A DNA stretch of 64,000 nucleotides from NCBI GenBank assembly GCA_963513935.1, contig OY740773.1:100983291-101047290 (forward strand), written 5' to 3'. The notes below the pieces were generated by a model that did not search any database, was not told where the DNA came from, and worked only from the letters and a program-made list of their open reading frames with translations. Of this stretch, positions 48,140-59,283 are shown in pieces. This DNA comes from Aphrophora alni. Its lineage: Eukaryota; Arthropoda; Insecta; Hemiptera; Aphrophoridae. Numbering within the stretch: position 1 is the first letter of the stretch; each line of letters starts with the position of its first letter. A program made the position numbers and the translations under genes.

Positions 48140-48213
48140 CTATACTGGGAATTGAACCCAGGACCTTTGGCTTTAGGCGTCAATGCTCTACCAACTGAGC
48201 TACAGCCCTGGAT
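48140..48213 (-). ncRNA. tRNA-like sequence (SINE head or LINE 3' end)
   Basis: On the minus strand: GGGCTGTAGCTCAGTTGGTA then GAGC, an intact D-arm/A-box. Next come a TTGAC/GCCAA anticodon-like arm and TCCTGGGTTCAATTCCCAG, an intact T-arm/B-box. The acceptor strands do not pair, position 33 is not T, and the anticodon arm has a mismatch. A functional tRNA is therefore unlikely, while Pol III promoter boxes look conserved. It sits just downstream of a LINE RT remnant in the same orientation. It could be a separate SINE insertion or a tRNA-like 3' region of that LINE. Confidence 0.7.
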
Positions 48214-48224
48214 AGGCTTTGCCA

Positions 48225-48660
48225 ACCCCCCTCGCAATTCGTCTCCGTTCCCTTCTCTGGCAAACCTTCTTTCAGTCCGTACTTGATCGTGTCTTCTTCT
48301 CCATCCTATATCCACTTTTATTTGAACTTCCACGTCTTATTCTTCCTTCTACATTCCAATGTACAGTAACAACGTTTGGGTATACGGTCATACGTTCCAC
48401 ACGCCCTAACCACGTCAACCACCGGGAATAATAATAAACCTCACTGCATCTATCCCCTGGAGTATATATTAAATTTATATATTAGTTTTATTCTCCGTCC
48501 ATTTTCTTTTCTTCCAGAGACATATATTATTCTCATAATTTTGCTCTCCAACGTAATTAGTGTATTCTCATCAGCAGGTCACGGTCCACAATTCCAATCC
48601 TCACCTCACAACTGTTTTAATAAAGGTCATGTACAGTTTACCTTTCAACTTTCTAGATAG
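48225..48660 (-). pseudogene. LINE reverse-transcriptase C-terminal pseudogene
   Basis: Reading down from 48660, frames shift but spell a known order. First comes LSRKLKGKLYMTFIKTVV, then LELWTV (family form YGAETW T.), EYTN/ENTLITLESKIMRIIYV (family form LR..ERKILR.IYG), GIDAVRFI (DIVR.I), WLGRVERM, and VEGRIRRGSSN (family form V.GRR.RGRP). About 140 codons are covered, with at least three frameshifts and several stops. The intact protein would reverse-transcribe its own RNA at a nicked target site. Only the 3' end remains, as is usual for LINEs. Confidence 0.8.
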
Positions 48661-49577
48661 GAAAGTTGGTTTCGGAAGAAAAACATTGGCGAAATAAGTT
48701 CTGTTCCTACCCATGATCTTTTTTAAAAAAAATTCTACCGTGAACTTGTACTAGCAGATGAGAACACTACCCAGTTATAACTGAAGAATCTCACTAAAGT
48801 TCATCGTCTAATCGTGATATCTCCTGTACTCCAACGCTCTTCATGTATTTAGTTTTCCCCATTTATTCTAAGCACCATCGTTTGGTTCTTCTCTTCTGTG
48901 GTCTTGATGTAGAATCTAATTTTTTTAAATTTCCTCAGCCAACGATTGTTCACTAGAACTCACTGACTTTGAATCCCTCAACCAATTCAACGGTTCTTTA
49001 AGAGCGTCTTCTTGATAGAGGTTTTCATGCAATCACTCTCGTATAAAACCCTTTAGGTAGTTTCCTTATCTTCATAATTCATTATACAAAACTTGTAATA
49101 AACTTTAAATTGAAACCGAGCTGTGTATATTACAAGAACTAAATCCAATCACGAAGTATATCGACCTACATTCTAAAATAAATAATCTACTACCGAAGTA
49201 ATTCTACTTCAAAGTTTGTCCTCTACACAATATTTAATCTTATCGATTGTTGAACGCTTCCAGCAATATGACCTTTAAACTTAATACAAGAGCATTTCAA
49301 GAAAACAGTAATCCTCTTTTGCTCGTGAGCGACTTACATTAAGCTTCTTCAACATGTCTTGTGTTTTACTTATTAAATTCAGAAAACTCAACAATGAAAC
49401 TGTACATTTAAAATTCAAAACTAATCAAAATACAATAATTTGCTTGTTTAGTACGGAACTTCTTTATAATAATAGTAGTTTGTTATTTTTAGAATTTCTC
49501 AAGATAAAATAGCATTATACAAGAGAGAAAACCGAATAGTTGAGTTTAAAGTAACGGAAAAGAAACTAAAATTATTT
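48661..49577. other. Non-coding, no gene seen
   Basis: Part may belong to the LINE upstream of its readable tail, but I could not identify RT core motifs here. Confidence 0.35.
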
Positions 49578-50896
49578 TGTGCTGGAGAGACAACCAACAG
49601 ACGATAATGAGGAGATTAGTGGATAAGAATCCCATGCTGGAGGGATCACAATCAAGTAGTGGGAAGTTTAAGTTTGAACAATCAATAGAGGGAACCATGT
49701 TGTATAAGGAACTACAAATAGGCAGACGTCTTGAATGTGCTGGAAAGACAACCAACAGACGATAATGAGGAGATTAGTGGATAAGAATCCCATGCTGGAG
49801 GGATCACAATCAAGTAGTGGGAAGTTTAAGTTTGAACAATCAATAGAGGGAACCATGTTGTATAAGGAACTACAAATAGGCAGACGTCTTGAATGTGCTG
49901 GAAAGACAACCAACAGACGATAATGAGGAGATTAGTGGATAGGAATCCCATGCTGGAGGGATCACAATCAAGTAGTGGGAAGTTTAAGTTTGAACAATCA
50001 ATAGAGGGAACCATGTTGTATAAGGAACTACAAATAGGCAGACGTCTTGAATGTGCTGGAAAGACAACCAACAGACGATAATGAGGAGATTAGTGGATAA
50101 GAATCCCATGCTGGAGGGATCACAATCAAGTAGTGGGAAGTTTAAGTTTGAACAATCAATAGAGGGAACCATGTTGTATAAGGAACTACAAATAGGCAGA
50201 CGTCTTGAATGTGCTGGAAAGACAACCAACAGACGATAATGAGGAGATTAGTGGATAAGAATCCCATGCTGGAGGGATCACAATCAAGTAGTGGGAAGTT
50301 TAAGTTTGAACAATCAATAGAGGGAACCATGTTGTATAAGGAACTACAAATAGGCAGACGTCTTGAATGTGCTGGAAAGACAACCAACAGACGATAATGA
50401 GGAGATTAGTGGATAAGAATCCCATGCTGGAGGGATCACAATCAAGTAGTGGGAAGTTTAAGTTTGAACAATCAATAGAGGGAACCATGTTGTATAAGGA
50501 ACTACAAATAGGCAGACGTCTTGAATGTGCTGGAAAGACAACCAACAGACGATAATGAGGAGATTAGTGGATAAGAATCCCATGCTGGAGGGATCACAAT
50601 CAAGTAGTGGGAAGTTTAAGTTTGAACAATCAATAGAGGGAACCATGTTGTATAAGGAACTACAAATAGGCAGACGTCTTGAATGTGCTGGAAAGACAAC
50701 CAACAGACGATAATGAGGAGATTAGTGGATAAGAATCCCATGCTGGAGGGATCACAATCAAGTAGTGGGAAGTTTAAGTTTGAACAATCAATAGAGGGAA
50801 CCATGTTGTATAAGGAACTACAAATAGGCAGACGTCTTGAATGTGCTGGAAAGACCGCCAACAGACGATAATGAGGAGATTAGTGGATAAGAATCC
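49578..50896 (+). repeat. 158-bp satellite, about 8.3 units
   Basis: Units begin near TGTGCTGGAAAGACAACCAA and repeat every 158 bp at 49578, 49736, 49894 and so on. The copies are almost identical: I saw a G in the first unit (GGAGAGAC), GGATAGGAATCC in the third, and GACCGCCAAC at the last boundary. Since 158 is not a multiple of three, the repeated 62-aa (plus) and 81-aa (minus) ORFs are periodic artefacts. Near-identity implies recent amplification or strong homogenisation, or possibly an assembly effect. Confidence 0.97.
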
Positions 50897-50950
50897 TGAA
50901 GGAACAAACAAGCAGAAGTCTTAAATATGCTGAAGCATAACCAACAAACC
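50897..50950 (+). repeat. Diverged, internally deleted edge unit of the 158-bp satellite
   Basis: GAAGGAACAAACAAGCAGAA, GTCTTAAATATGCTGAAGCA and AACCAACA resemble the end and start of the unit (AAGGAACTACAAATAGGCAG, GTCTTGAATGTGCTGGAA, CAACCAACA) but follow the unit's first third directly, so ~100 bp are missing. Confidence 0.7.
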
Positions 50951-51545
50951 CCTTTATTCAAGGGCGTGAATGAATTGGGAGACAGAACTACAACTGATTT
51001 ACAAACAAATACAAGCAAGCTAATCAGGAGAGCTAGCAAATGGTCACGTCGAATTAAAATACTCCGATGGTTATTGTTTAGGTTTCAATTTATAGTAGAG
51101 GGGAAGATAATGACCGAAAAGTTTTTCGACTGAAAAACAAACAAAAAGTGTCTCTAGTTTACTAAAGTAGGTATAGAAGAAGGAGGAATTCCTAAACGAG
51201 TCGAGAAATATAAACAAGACAATACTAGGAATGGCAGAAGATTGTGTGAAAAGTAATTATGTAGAGAATAGCAAATAAATTAGCCTATTATAACATCATA
51301 CCTTTGTCACATTTGTAATGCTACGTTTTACCAGTATACCAAGAATCAAAACTATAACTTATAAATTATCAAAATGGTGGCCGTTTACGTTTTTGTAAAT
51401 TTTTATGCTTTTAGAGATATTTATTATTACAAATTTCAAAGTGCCATTTTTACTCAAAATCTTAATAATGTTTGAAGTTATAATTATTTGGGGGTGGAAC
51501 ACCAAATGGGCGATAGAGGGATAACGAAACGTTTTCAGGCGTATA
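50951..51545. other. Non-coding, no gene seen
   Basis: The ORF at 50927-51133 begins in the satellite edge and shows no recognisable motif. Confidence 0.35.
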
Positions 51546-51549
51546 TTTT

Positions 51550-51990
51550 AAAGGCACTTTTAAGGATCCATAGGTAAAAGCAAGGACCTTTTATGAACGT
51601 ATCTGTCCGTCTGTCTAACTGTAAGTCGCAACCCGTCTACACAGACAAGACGATAAATCATATACGTTTCAAACTTTGCATTTATGTCCTTTGTATTGTC
51701 CCAAATATAGGAAAAATATAGCGTTAACAAAAATAACCTTGTTGTAGTTAGAGGCAAGTAAAATAAAATGAAAAATATTATTTTTGAAAATAATATGTGT
51801 GGGGTATCGAATAAAACTAGAAGATATTCTGATTAAAAATTTGTATGTTTATTTGACATATAAATTGATATATTGCCGTTAGGCCGCTTAAAATACTTCG
51901 AATTTATAAAAATAACTGCCCCTATACGCCTACGGACCCTTAGTTGTGTAGTTTTAGTACAGGATTGACCCCTTTTATTTCATTACCTCG
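51550..51990 (+). repeat. Interspersed repeat G, copy 2
   Basis: Collinear with the reverse complement of 10230-10578. Contains CTGTCCGTCTGTCTAACTGT then AAGTCGCAA, TTTCAAACTTTGCATTTATG, TATTCTGATT and CCTACGGACCCTTAGTTGTG. Confidence 0.75.
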
Positions 51991-52449
51991 ATTCATGAAT
52001 CACTCTCGAAGTTAGGACATATATTTTTGAAACACCCTTTACATAGTAGAAGTGCTTCCCTTTCCCTTGCCAATTTATTTCTGCCTCTCTCATATTTTCT
52101 TTAATTCCTAAACCTTTATACAAAGCAACTGAAGTAAATAACATTTTATATCACCAAAGTTATTAAAAAAATTTTTAAAATCATTTTTATTTATCTTAAC
52201 TAATAATGTCTCTTTGTAATCCTCAACGAACATAACCAAATAATAAAACTGTTTGTAGTATGAAAGAACATAAACTACATGAAATAAATCTGTAACCTAA
52301 TTTTAAAAAATAATGCACTTGACTTTCTTCAGCGACCTAAAAGGCTAATCGTGTTGAAACTCCAATTTGATTTACACGGTCAATTCATTTCGTACTTGAC
52401 AGCTAACGTGAATCGTGCACAGTTGTGACATTCATACTGTAGCATTTTA
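51991..52449. other. Non-coding, no gene seen
   Basis: Includes a MITE-like word GAAACACCCTTTACAT at ~52031. No supported gene. Confidence 0.35.
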
Positions 52450-52745
52450 TAACAACTTGACGGTCACCATCATAGTACTTACCCATTATACAAAGTAAAA
52501 GAAGCAATGTTGATCTTGGGCTTTGTTGGAAATGTTAATTTGTAAAGGTAGATGAAGGAGTCTTACCTTGTAGGTGTTGAACAGTTTTTCAGAATATTAC
52601 TTGTGTGTAATCACAACTACGCCCTAATCTAACCTAACCTAACTGGCCAAGTAGATGTGTACATATTAAAAAGTTTCCACTCGCTTCGCCCGTGTCAATA
52701 TTTCGGCCCTTAAGGTCCTCAAAGGTGTACATATGTGAAGAATCA
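52450..52745 (+). repeat. Composite repeat A+B, copy 4
   Basis: Block A: TCACCATCATAGTACTTACC, TTGTTGGAAATGTTAATTTG, GGAGTCTTACCTTGTAGG. Block B: GTTTCCACTCGCTTCGCCCG, ATTTCGGCCCTTAAGGTCCT. Same order and spacing as 16910-17235. Confidence 0.68.
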
Positions 52746-54035
52746 TCCGCTCATATTGATGTCGGATGTACACCAATCACACTGGTGTACATTTTGAGGT
52801 TAGAATTCGAAATTACATTTTAAAGAATAATTTCGCATTTTGTCATCATAGAAATGTAGAGTTGACATTATTAGATGTACAACTGAATAACACACGAGAT
52901 ATGAACAAAAAAAAAAATGTTTCAAAATTATTATGTTGTATTTTAATATTTAATATTTCAATAGAGAGAAAGAGGGGGGCGAGAGAGGGAGAGAGAGAGA
53001 AATCTTTAATTAATGTTCATGAATAAAAACTCATAAGTTAATTGTGAAAGATAAATAATACACAAAATTGAAACTTCCTTGGATTATTTTCTTTAATATC
53101 AAATTTAAGGAAACAATTTCACTTCGAAAGTTTATTATCTCCCCCAGCAAGGCGACAAACATAAGCCTAATGAGAATTTTACCACCGTCACTTCCGGTCT
53201 TTTACAGAAGCTGTAAAGTTAGTAACAAAGTAACACAGGAACTGGGGGAGTGGGGGTGAGAGAAATCTACCCTTTGATCAATCCCAATAAAACATGAGCA
53301 AACAATGAGAATTTCTTTCAATTTGGGTTTTGTACTATAAATAATGAAATATTTGGTCGTAACATGGTTGAGTCGTAGAATAAATAACACGCCGAGACAA
53401 TTTGTTGGATTCCTATATTGGGATTTATTTTCTCTCCATTCAGTGAGAGATGAAAGTAAACTATGCGTTGTAATCTAGCGTGAATCAAAGAGAATGTAAA
53501 CAAATTTAATAACGCTATTCCTAGAAGAAAGTAGTTTTGTTAAACCAAGAAGCACACTATACAATTCTAATATGGAATTCTAATTATTTATAATCTAAAT
53601 TTATATTGTTTACAACATTTAAGTTTTTTATTTTATTTTGACAAATTAAAAAAAAATTATGTTTCTCGTGACATGCGATGGTATGGACCAACCAGTTTTA
53701 ATTTATGTTTATTGTGTATTGTGGAATGTTTGTGTCTTATTGTTAGTGTTTGATGTTTTTGTTTTGCAGAAGACCACCAGCGAGCGACTATTTCATTTTT
53801 AACTTAATTATGATAACTAATCCGAAACGAGTCCTGACGAAGTCACACAACGGAATATCTGTTTTATTAATATTTTTTACCTAATAAAACTTTTCATGTT
53901 TAAAAATAAGAACTTAAAATAAAGGCAATTCAAATATCTAAAATAGGTATTTAGTTATGTTATTATTTATCGTCCGTCCGTCGTCGTTGTCCTTTTATAT
54001 AAGTACAATAAGATAAGAACATGAACAGACAACTC
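52746..54035. other. Non-coding, A+T-rich
   Basis: GA-rich patch at 52965-53000. A retroelement-3'-like block, CCGAAACGAGTCCTGACGAA, lies at 53822. ORFs show no recognisable motif. Confidence 0.4.
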
Positions 54036-54039
54036 TCAG

Positions 54040-54430
54040 GGGCTCTATAATGATTAAGGGCGTGGAAATCATGAGAGATCCAAGCTAGATCTATATAACT
54101 TTCACACGTAGTCTTGGGTTAGATCGCTCTCTGCTTTCTTTCCTATTTAGAATCTAACGTATACTTTTTGTTATTAACAATTAAAGCTCGTAAAAGTCGT
54201 GTGTGACATGGAGGTAGTTTCAGAATACGGGGTTGGAAAATACTGAGGGAACCTAGCTGGATCTACACCTTTTTTCGTGTAGTCCTGGGTTAAATCCCTC
54301 TATTTCATCTTTCTATCAGGTCTTCCTTGATCAACACTTATTCTTTTCAAACCCTCACACTATTTGAGTACTCTAAGGCTAGGGGTCTTAATTTTAAATT
54401 CATTTCTTCTTTTTTTATATAAGATGATGA
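54040..54430 (+). repeat. Repeat J, two tandem or nested copies
   Basis: A first partial copy (54075-54170: GCTAGATCTATATAACTTTC, GTAGTCTTGGGTTAGATC) and a fuller one (54250-54425: AGCTGGATCTACACC, GTAGTCCTGGGTTAAATCCC, CTATCAGGTCTTCCTTGATC) lie ~185 bp apart. Confidence 0.6.
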
Positions 54431-55364
54431 TAACTGAGATATTTTTGCTTCTAAATAACAAGAAAGGAAGTTTCAGCGCCCTGTTTAAAAGTCCGTAACT
54501 CGGTCTATTTTAATTGCATTGTAAGGGTGAAAAAAGAATAGAAAGTTTTACGACTTAGAAAAGTTTTTATGGAAAATATTTGTTTACCCCTTTCACCACT
54601 TTGTCTTAAAACGCGACTTTTTATAGAAGTCATCAATTTCTTAAAAGTAAAAACTTAACAACTTTCCATATTTCTATTTTGATACTTTAATTTTTTTTAA
54701 ATTTAAAAATGTATTTTTACTACATTACTTAAAATAGTCATCAAACTACTTCACGTAAAGTAAACAACACTCGCGGTCTGAGAGTGTTAGTTGGAAACTA
54801 GTTTATGGCTATTGTTTGTTTAAATCAACTGATTATTAAGTCAGCTGTTAGAGGCAAGTGTTAATATGAATCTTAGGAATTTAACGATCTTTCAGGTATT
54901 TATTTACTCAAACACATGCTGGGAAATTATTAACCCTCTCTACTTTAAAAGTTTTAAGTGTAGTACTACACCTGAAGAAGCCTGCAGTGTAGAAGAAACA
55001 TCCCTGTAATAATTAAATTACACACACTTAAAAATAAGGCATTTTAAAGATATAATTATCTGCTACAGCTTACTTGGTTGTAATTGGCGACGAATTTTAA
55101 ATCCAAATATTTTTTTTCCCCAAAATTGTGTTCATTACCTGAAACAAAACAAAACTGCTATAAAATGACTTCAAACTTTACACAGATAATTTCGATAAAT
55201 AAGATATTTTTGAACATACAAGTTATTTTTTACCTGACGTAAAAACAAGACAATAATAATTGTAGCACTGTTCGTGCAGATAAAGTAAATCACAAATAAC
55301 TATTACAAATTTAAAAGTGAATGAAGTACAGTTATTGCACTATAAAACAACTTGATTCTTCCCA
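54431..55364. other. Non-coding with repeat-F-like start
   Basis: 54431-54700 holds weak repeat-F words (AACAAGAAAGGAAG, CGACTTTTTATAGAAGTCAT). A CCTGAAGAAGCCTGCAGTGT, AGAAGAAAC block lies at 54967, of the retroelement-3' type. No supported gene. Confidence 0.4.
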
Positions 55365-55500
55365 TCATGGTACTTACCCAAGCCTATCATACAATATAAT
55401 AGAAGTAGATCCTCTAAATTTAAGTTGGTCCTTTAGGTCTTCTATAAAATGTTAAATTGTATTGGTTAGATCAAGATGTCTTGCCTTGTTTAAAACATTT
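55365..55500 (+). repeat. Repeat A, copy 5
   Basis: CCATCATGGTACTTACCCAA, TTGGTCCTTTAGGTCTTCTA, AAATGTTAAATTGTATTGG and TCAAGATGTCTTGCCTTG match repeat A at 16950-17030. Confidence 0.65.
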
Positions 55501-55585
55501 GTTACACGCATTTTATGTATTTCATAAATCTGTATATCACTGCTCTCTTGATATCGTTTAGGCTCTAACAAGCTTTGTAGATGTG

Positions 55586-56019
55586 TATACAGTATGTCCC
55601 AAAGGTTTGAAAGTGTGCAAATAACAAGATTTACTTCATAGAATGTTTAAATGGCCAAGGAACGAGTTTTTTTATATTAAAAATATTCAACCCTTCCCAC
55701 AAAATAGGGGTTTCAGGGGGGGATATTCGATTGGTGGCTATGTTGAATAGAATGATCTTTCGGACCTCTAGTTTGTACCATTCTTTTTCTTTTTTCAAGA
55801 CTTTTAAAATGAGGTATCATTCAGTGGGGGGGGGGGTTGATATTTAAAATTTTTGACTTAAGCCCAAACTAGTATTTTTGGAGAAGGGGTTGAATCTTTT
55901 AAAATAAAAAAAAATAAGCCATATTTGGTTATTTAAACATTCCCTTAAGTAAATCTTGTTATTTGCACCCGTTTTAAAAATTAATAGGGGGGGGGGACTT
56001 TTAGGACACTCGGTGTATT
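55586..56019. mobile_element. ~435-bp TIR element
   Basis: The left end TATACAGTATGTCCCAAAGG, then GTGCAAATAACAAGATTTAC and GAATGTTTAAAT, is matched inverted on the right (ATTTAAACATTCCC, GTAAATCTTGTTATTTGCAC, GGACACTCGGTGTAT). TIRs are ~100 bp and imperfect, with G runs expanded on the right arm. The centre (AAATGAGGTATCATTCAGTG) resembles repeat F. No ORF of note. Confidence 0.8.
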
Positions 56020-56065
56020 GAGAAGTCTCCACTCGTCTCAGTTGCTACGCTCGTGTCAGTGATGA
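56020..56065 (+). repeat. Repeat B fragment
   Basis: GAGAAGTCTCCACTCGTCTC and TACGCTCGTGTCAGTGATGA match block B; it abuts the right end of the preceding TIR element. Confidence 0.55.
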
Positions 56066-57724
56066 GGGGAAAAGAAAATATATGAGTTCTTATTCACCAC
56101 TTGGCAGAATAAGGAGGAGAACTCAACCAACCTACAGAGCTTGCCTAGGGTAAGGAAGAGGTTAGGATATCTAGAACAAAACTGATATGTGACGGGGTAA
56201 TAATGAGCCACCAGGGCGAAGGACAACAACAAACCAGACAAGTCCGTGGAACAAGAGTAGTGAAGGACAGAAGTTGAGGTTACATTTTGACAGATGCTAG
56301 TTCCGTTCTGGACTCATCTATTGCACTCTCAGTATAATATGATTAAAGGTTTATAGTGAAATAGTTAAAAATATATACAATGAAACCATGGTGATTAGTG
56401 AAGATTACATAGATGGGGGGGTGTAAAGGGTAAACTAATAATCAAGTAATTAGTAAACTGAGAAAGTAAAAGATTTTTTTTAAATAATTTTAAAAAATAC
56501 ATATAAATAGAAATCTGTTATGGATAAATACTGCAGTTCAGTGGAAGTGATTTTTTTTATTGAGTGGTAAGAAAAAGAGATATAGCAGAAACAGGAAGGG
56601 AAATTATGGGGAAATAAAGGTGATAATGGTTCACACAATTGGTCATATTTTAACTCCTTACTGCGTTTACAACTTAGTTACAGAGTGTGGGAACTGCCAC
56701 GTTGCGTTCTGCAACCCGCAACGCTCCGGAACATAAAAATAAACCGTATTTTTAAATGAAGGGGAAACGGAGGCGAAGGAAATTCACTACAATCTTTTGA
56801 ATTAGCGTTTATCAATGCCGGTTAAAGTTGTAAATTAAGCCGATGTCGAAACAAATTGAGAATGACCATTTGAACGAAACATTCAACCTATGGTTCACGT
56901 AATAAATATATAACCTTAGTATAAGTACGCTTCCAATATTATGTCTGATTAAATAATCCCCCCGTTATAATAAAAAAACTAATTAACCCCCCCCCCTCTT
57001 ACGTGTCAGATGGTAACCACGGACCTCTGGATTATGGGCCCAGAAAGCTTCCAATACTGATTTTAACGTGTACTAAAATACCAATTATATTTATTAATTA
57101 TGTTTATTTATTTGTGTAATGAATATTAGTGTTCAGTGTGTGTAATTGTGTTTCTCATCTGATGATGGTATAAGATATACTGAACAGCTGATTTGACAAA
57201 ATAAAATAACCTTATAAAATACTGCTTAACGTAAATTGCATAATATCTATTAAATTGTAGCAAGGAATTATAGAAATCCTATTTTAATCTCTAAAGAGTA
57301 TAATACGTAGACCTTAAAATCCAAAGTTCATAGAAAACTGCACAATATATTGTAAATGTTGAATACTTCACTGAACATGTTTTATATAAAATAAATTGTC
57401 TATCAGTTGCAGTAGCCGGTTTTTCTTGATACTGTCCTGATTTAATCCTAACATCAAAGAGCTGTCTGAAGGTCAAGTTGTGAGACTGTTGGTTGTCATA
57501 GTCGTGACTTGGTTATATGTTACGATCAAAAGAAGTCATTTCTTTCACTCTGACTCTTCTTCAACTCTATATAGTTTTATGTTTTTCTAAATCGTACATA
57601 GTATGAAACATAAATCTGAGATGATTTTTGGAATCCTATAAATTTAATCATAAACAAATGAGTGAAGAATTATCAGCCAAAATTCTTGAATGTTTCATTA
57701 TTCAAGCTATTAAATCAAATTCAT
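56066..57724. other. Non-coding, no gene recognised
   Basis: 56090-56290 is less A+T-rich, with partly open frames on both strands but no motif I recognise. C/G runs lie at 56415 and 56989. Nothing else stands out. Confidence 0.4.
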
Positions 57725-58653
57725 TATACAGGGGTGGTGAAAAGTCCCGGAACGGGTTAATATTTTTTTAACCGTTACAGATGGAACTATATAACTTGGT
57801 ACACTGTTACTGGGTATAAAACACTATTTTACCACAATTTCAATGAGCCGCTACCCCTTCGGGGGGACGGCCCACAAGGAGGCAGAAGAAAATCTTAAAT
57901 TAGAGCGTGGGTCGAGTTGTACATCATATTAAAGGTCTAATTTAGTAGAATACAATGCCGCAAATTCGAATTCAAAAGGTTCACCCTAAACAAAATGGCG
58001 GCGTTTTAAAGTTTATGAAAGTTACAATGGCGTTGAGTGTTAAAGATAGCTGGAACATGTTTACTCGGTACAGGTTTCAAAACAAAAGCCCAGAAATTAG
58101 TGTTGAAGCTATAAAGCTATTTTTTAGAGTTCCACTTGACCCTTAACCTCTAATGGGGGACGGCCCACAAGGAGTCGGAATAAAATCTTTAACAAGAGCA
58201 TAGGTTGAGTTGTACATCAAATTAAAGGTCTTTATTAGCACAGTACAATGCCACAAATCCGACTTCAAACGGACAACCGAGCCGGAAATGGCAGCCATTC
58301 AAAGATGGCATGAATTTGAAATACAGTACTATCTTTAACACTCAACGCCATAGTAACTTTCATAAACTTTAAATCGCCGCCATTTTGTTTAGGGTGAACC
58401 TTTTGAAGTCGGATTTTCGGCATTGTATTCTACTAAATTAGACCTTTAATTTGATGTACAACTCGACCCACGCTCTCATTTAAGATTTTATTCCGACTCC
58501 TTGTGGGCCGTCCCCCCGAAGTGGTAGCGGCTCATTGAAATTGTGATAAAATAGTGTTTTATGCTCAGTAACAGTGTACCAAGTTATATAGTTCCATCTG
58601 TAACGGTTAAAAAAATATTAACCCGTTCCGGGACTTTTCACCACCCCTGTATA
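57725..58653. mobile_element. Foldback TIR element D, 921 bp
   Basis: The element (57729-58649) starts CAGGGGTGGTGAAAAGTCCC and ends with its inverse. TATA borders each side (57725-57728, 58650-58653), a candidate TA or TATA target duplication. Each arm is ~300 bp and highly similar. An arm unit (GGGGGACGGCCCACAAGGAG through ATTAAAGGTCT to ACAATGCCRCAAATYCGA) also occurs a third time in the centre in direct orientation (58155-58270), and a diverged solo copy lies at 37790-37935. The only ORF (57955-58146) is made of arm sequence and is not transposase-like. Confidence 0.9.
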
Positions 58654-58780
58654 GAAAACACAAACAAACATTTATATTGAAAGTTGTATGATGAGTTATA
58701 AAAATGGATGTGTACTCTTTTGCAGATTTATTCATTTTTAAGTCTCTTTGTTCTGGTAAAGTGGTTATTGCTATGATGTC

Positions 58781-59283
58781 TATCTGTCTGATAATTAAAA
58801 ACAAACACTTTTTAGTATAAACCACAACTTTATTTAAAATTTACCGACCATGGTTTCGCTAGTTACAGCACTGTCAAGGTAGTTCACATGAATGAAGAAG
58901 AAAGGTACAGTTCACAATATCCAAACAATAGTTGAGTAAAACCCCTTTGGAATAGTTAAGAATAAATTTTTTTTAGTTTTAAATGAACAACTAGAATTTA
59001 ACAGCTCCCCACTCCTCAAACCATTAACTAGGTCATAGCCCTTCCCATTCCTCCCCCATCCTTTATTTAGGTCAACAAAGGGGTCTTACCCAACTAGTGT
59101 TTGTATATTGTGAACTGTACCTTTCTTCTTCATTCATGTAAACTACCTTGACAATGGTGTAACTAGCGAAACCATGGTCGGGAAATTTTAGATAAAGTTG
59201 TGGTTTGTACTACAAAGTGTTTGTTTCAATTATTAAAATGTAATACCACCAAGCACCTACGGTCTTTAGCATAAATATCTGTC
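58781..59283. mobile_element. Snapback (hairpin) element, copy 3, with 8-bp flanking repeat
   Basis: The arms (58789-~58930 and ~59098-59240) are long inverted repeats around a ~170-bp unpaired centre. They contain ACCATGGTTTCGCTAGTTAC, CTGTCAAGGTAGTT and CATGAATGAAGAAGAAAGGT. The tail ACCACCAAGCACCTACGGTC then TTTAGCATAAA follows the right arm, as in copies 1 and 2. TATCTGTC occurs on both sides (58781-58788, 59276-59283), a possible target duplication. Confidence 0.82.

Noticed and set aside
48140..48213. Functional tRNA gene
   Set aside because: The acceptor stem does not pair, the anticodon loop lacks T at position 33, and the anticodon stem has a mismatch. Kept as tRNA-like only.
49577..50871. 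Repeated 62-aa plus-strand and 81-aa minus-strand ORFs as a tandem gene family
   Set aside because: They recur exactly with the 158-bp satellite, overlap each other on both strands, change frame between units and have no recognisable domain.
49578..50896. CRISPR array
   Set aside because: Units are contiguous with no unique spacers, and the sequence is clearly eukaryotic.
57955..58146. 63-aa ORF as a transposase fragment
   Set aside because: It is composed of foldback arm sequence, which is also present in the opposite orientation and in a solo copy without the frame.
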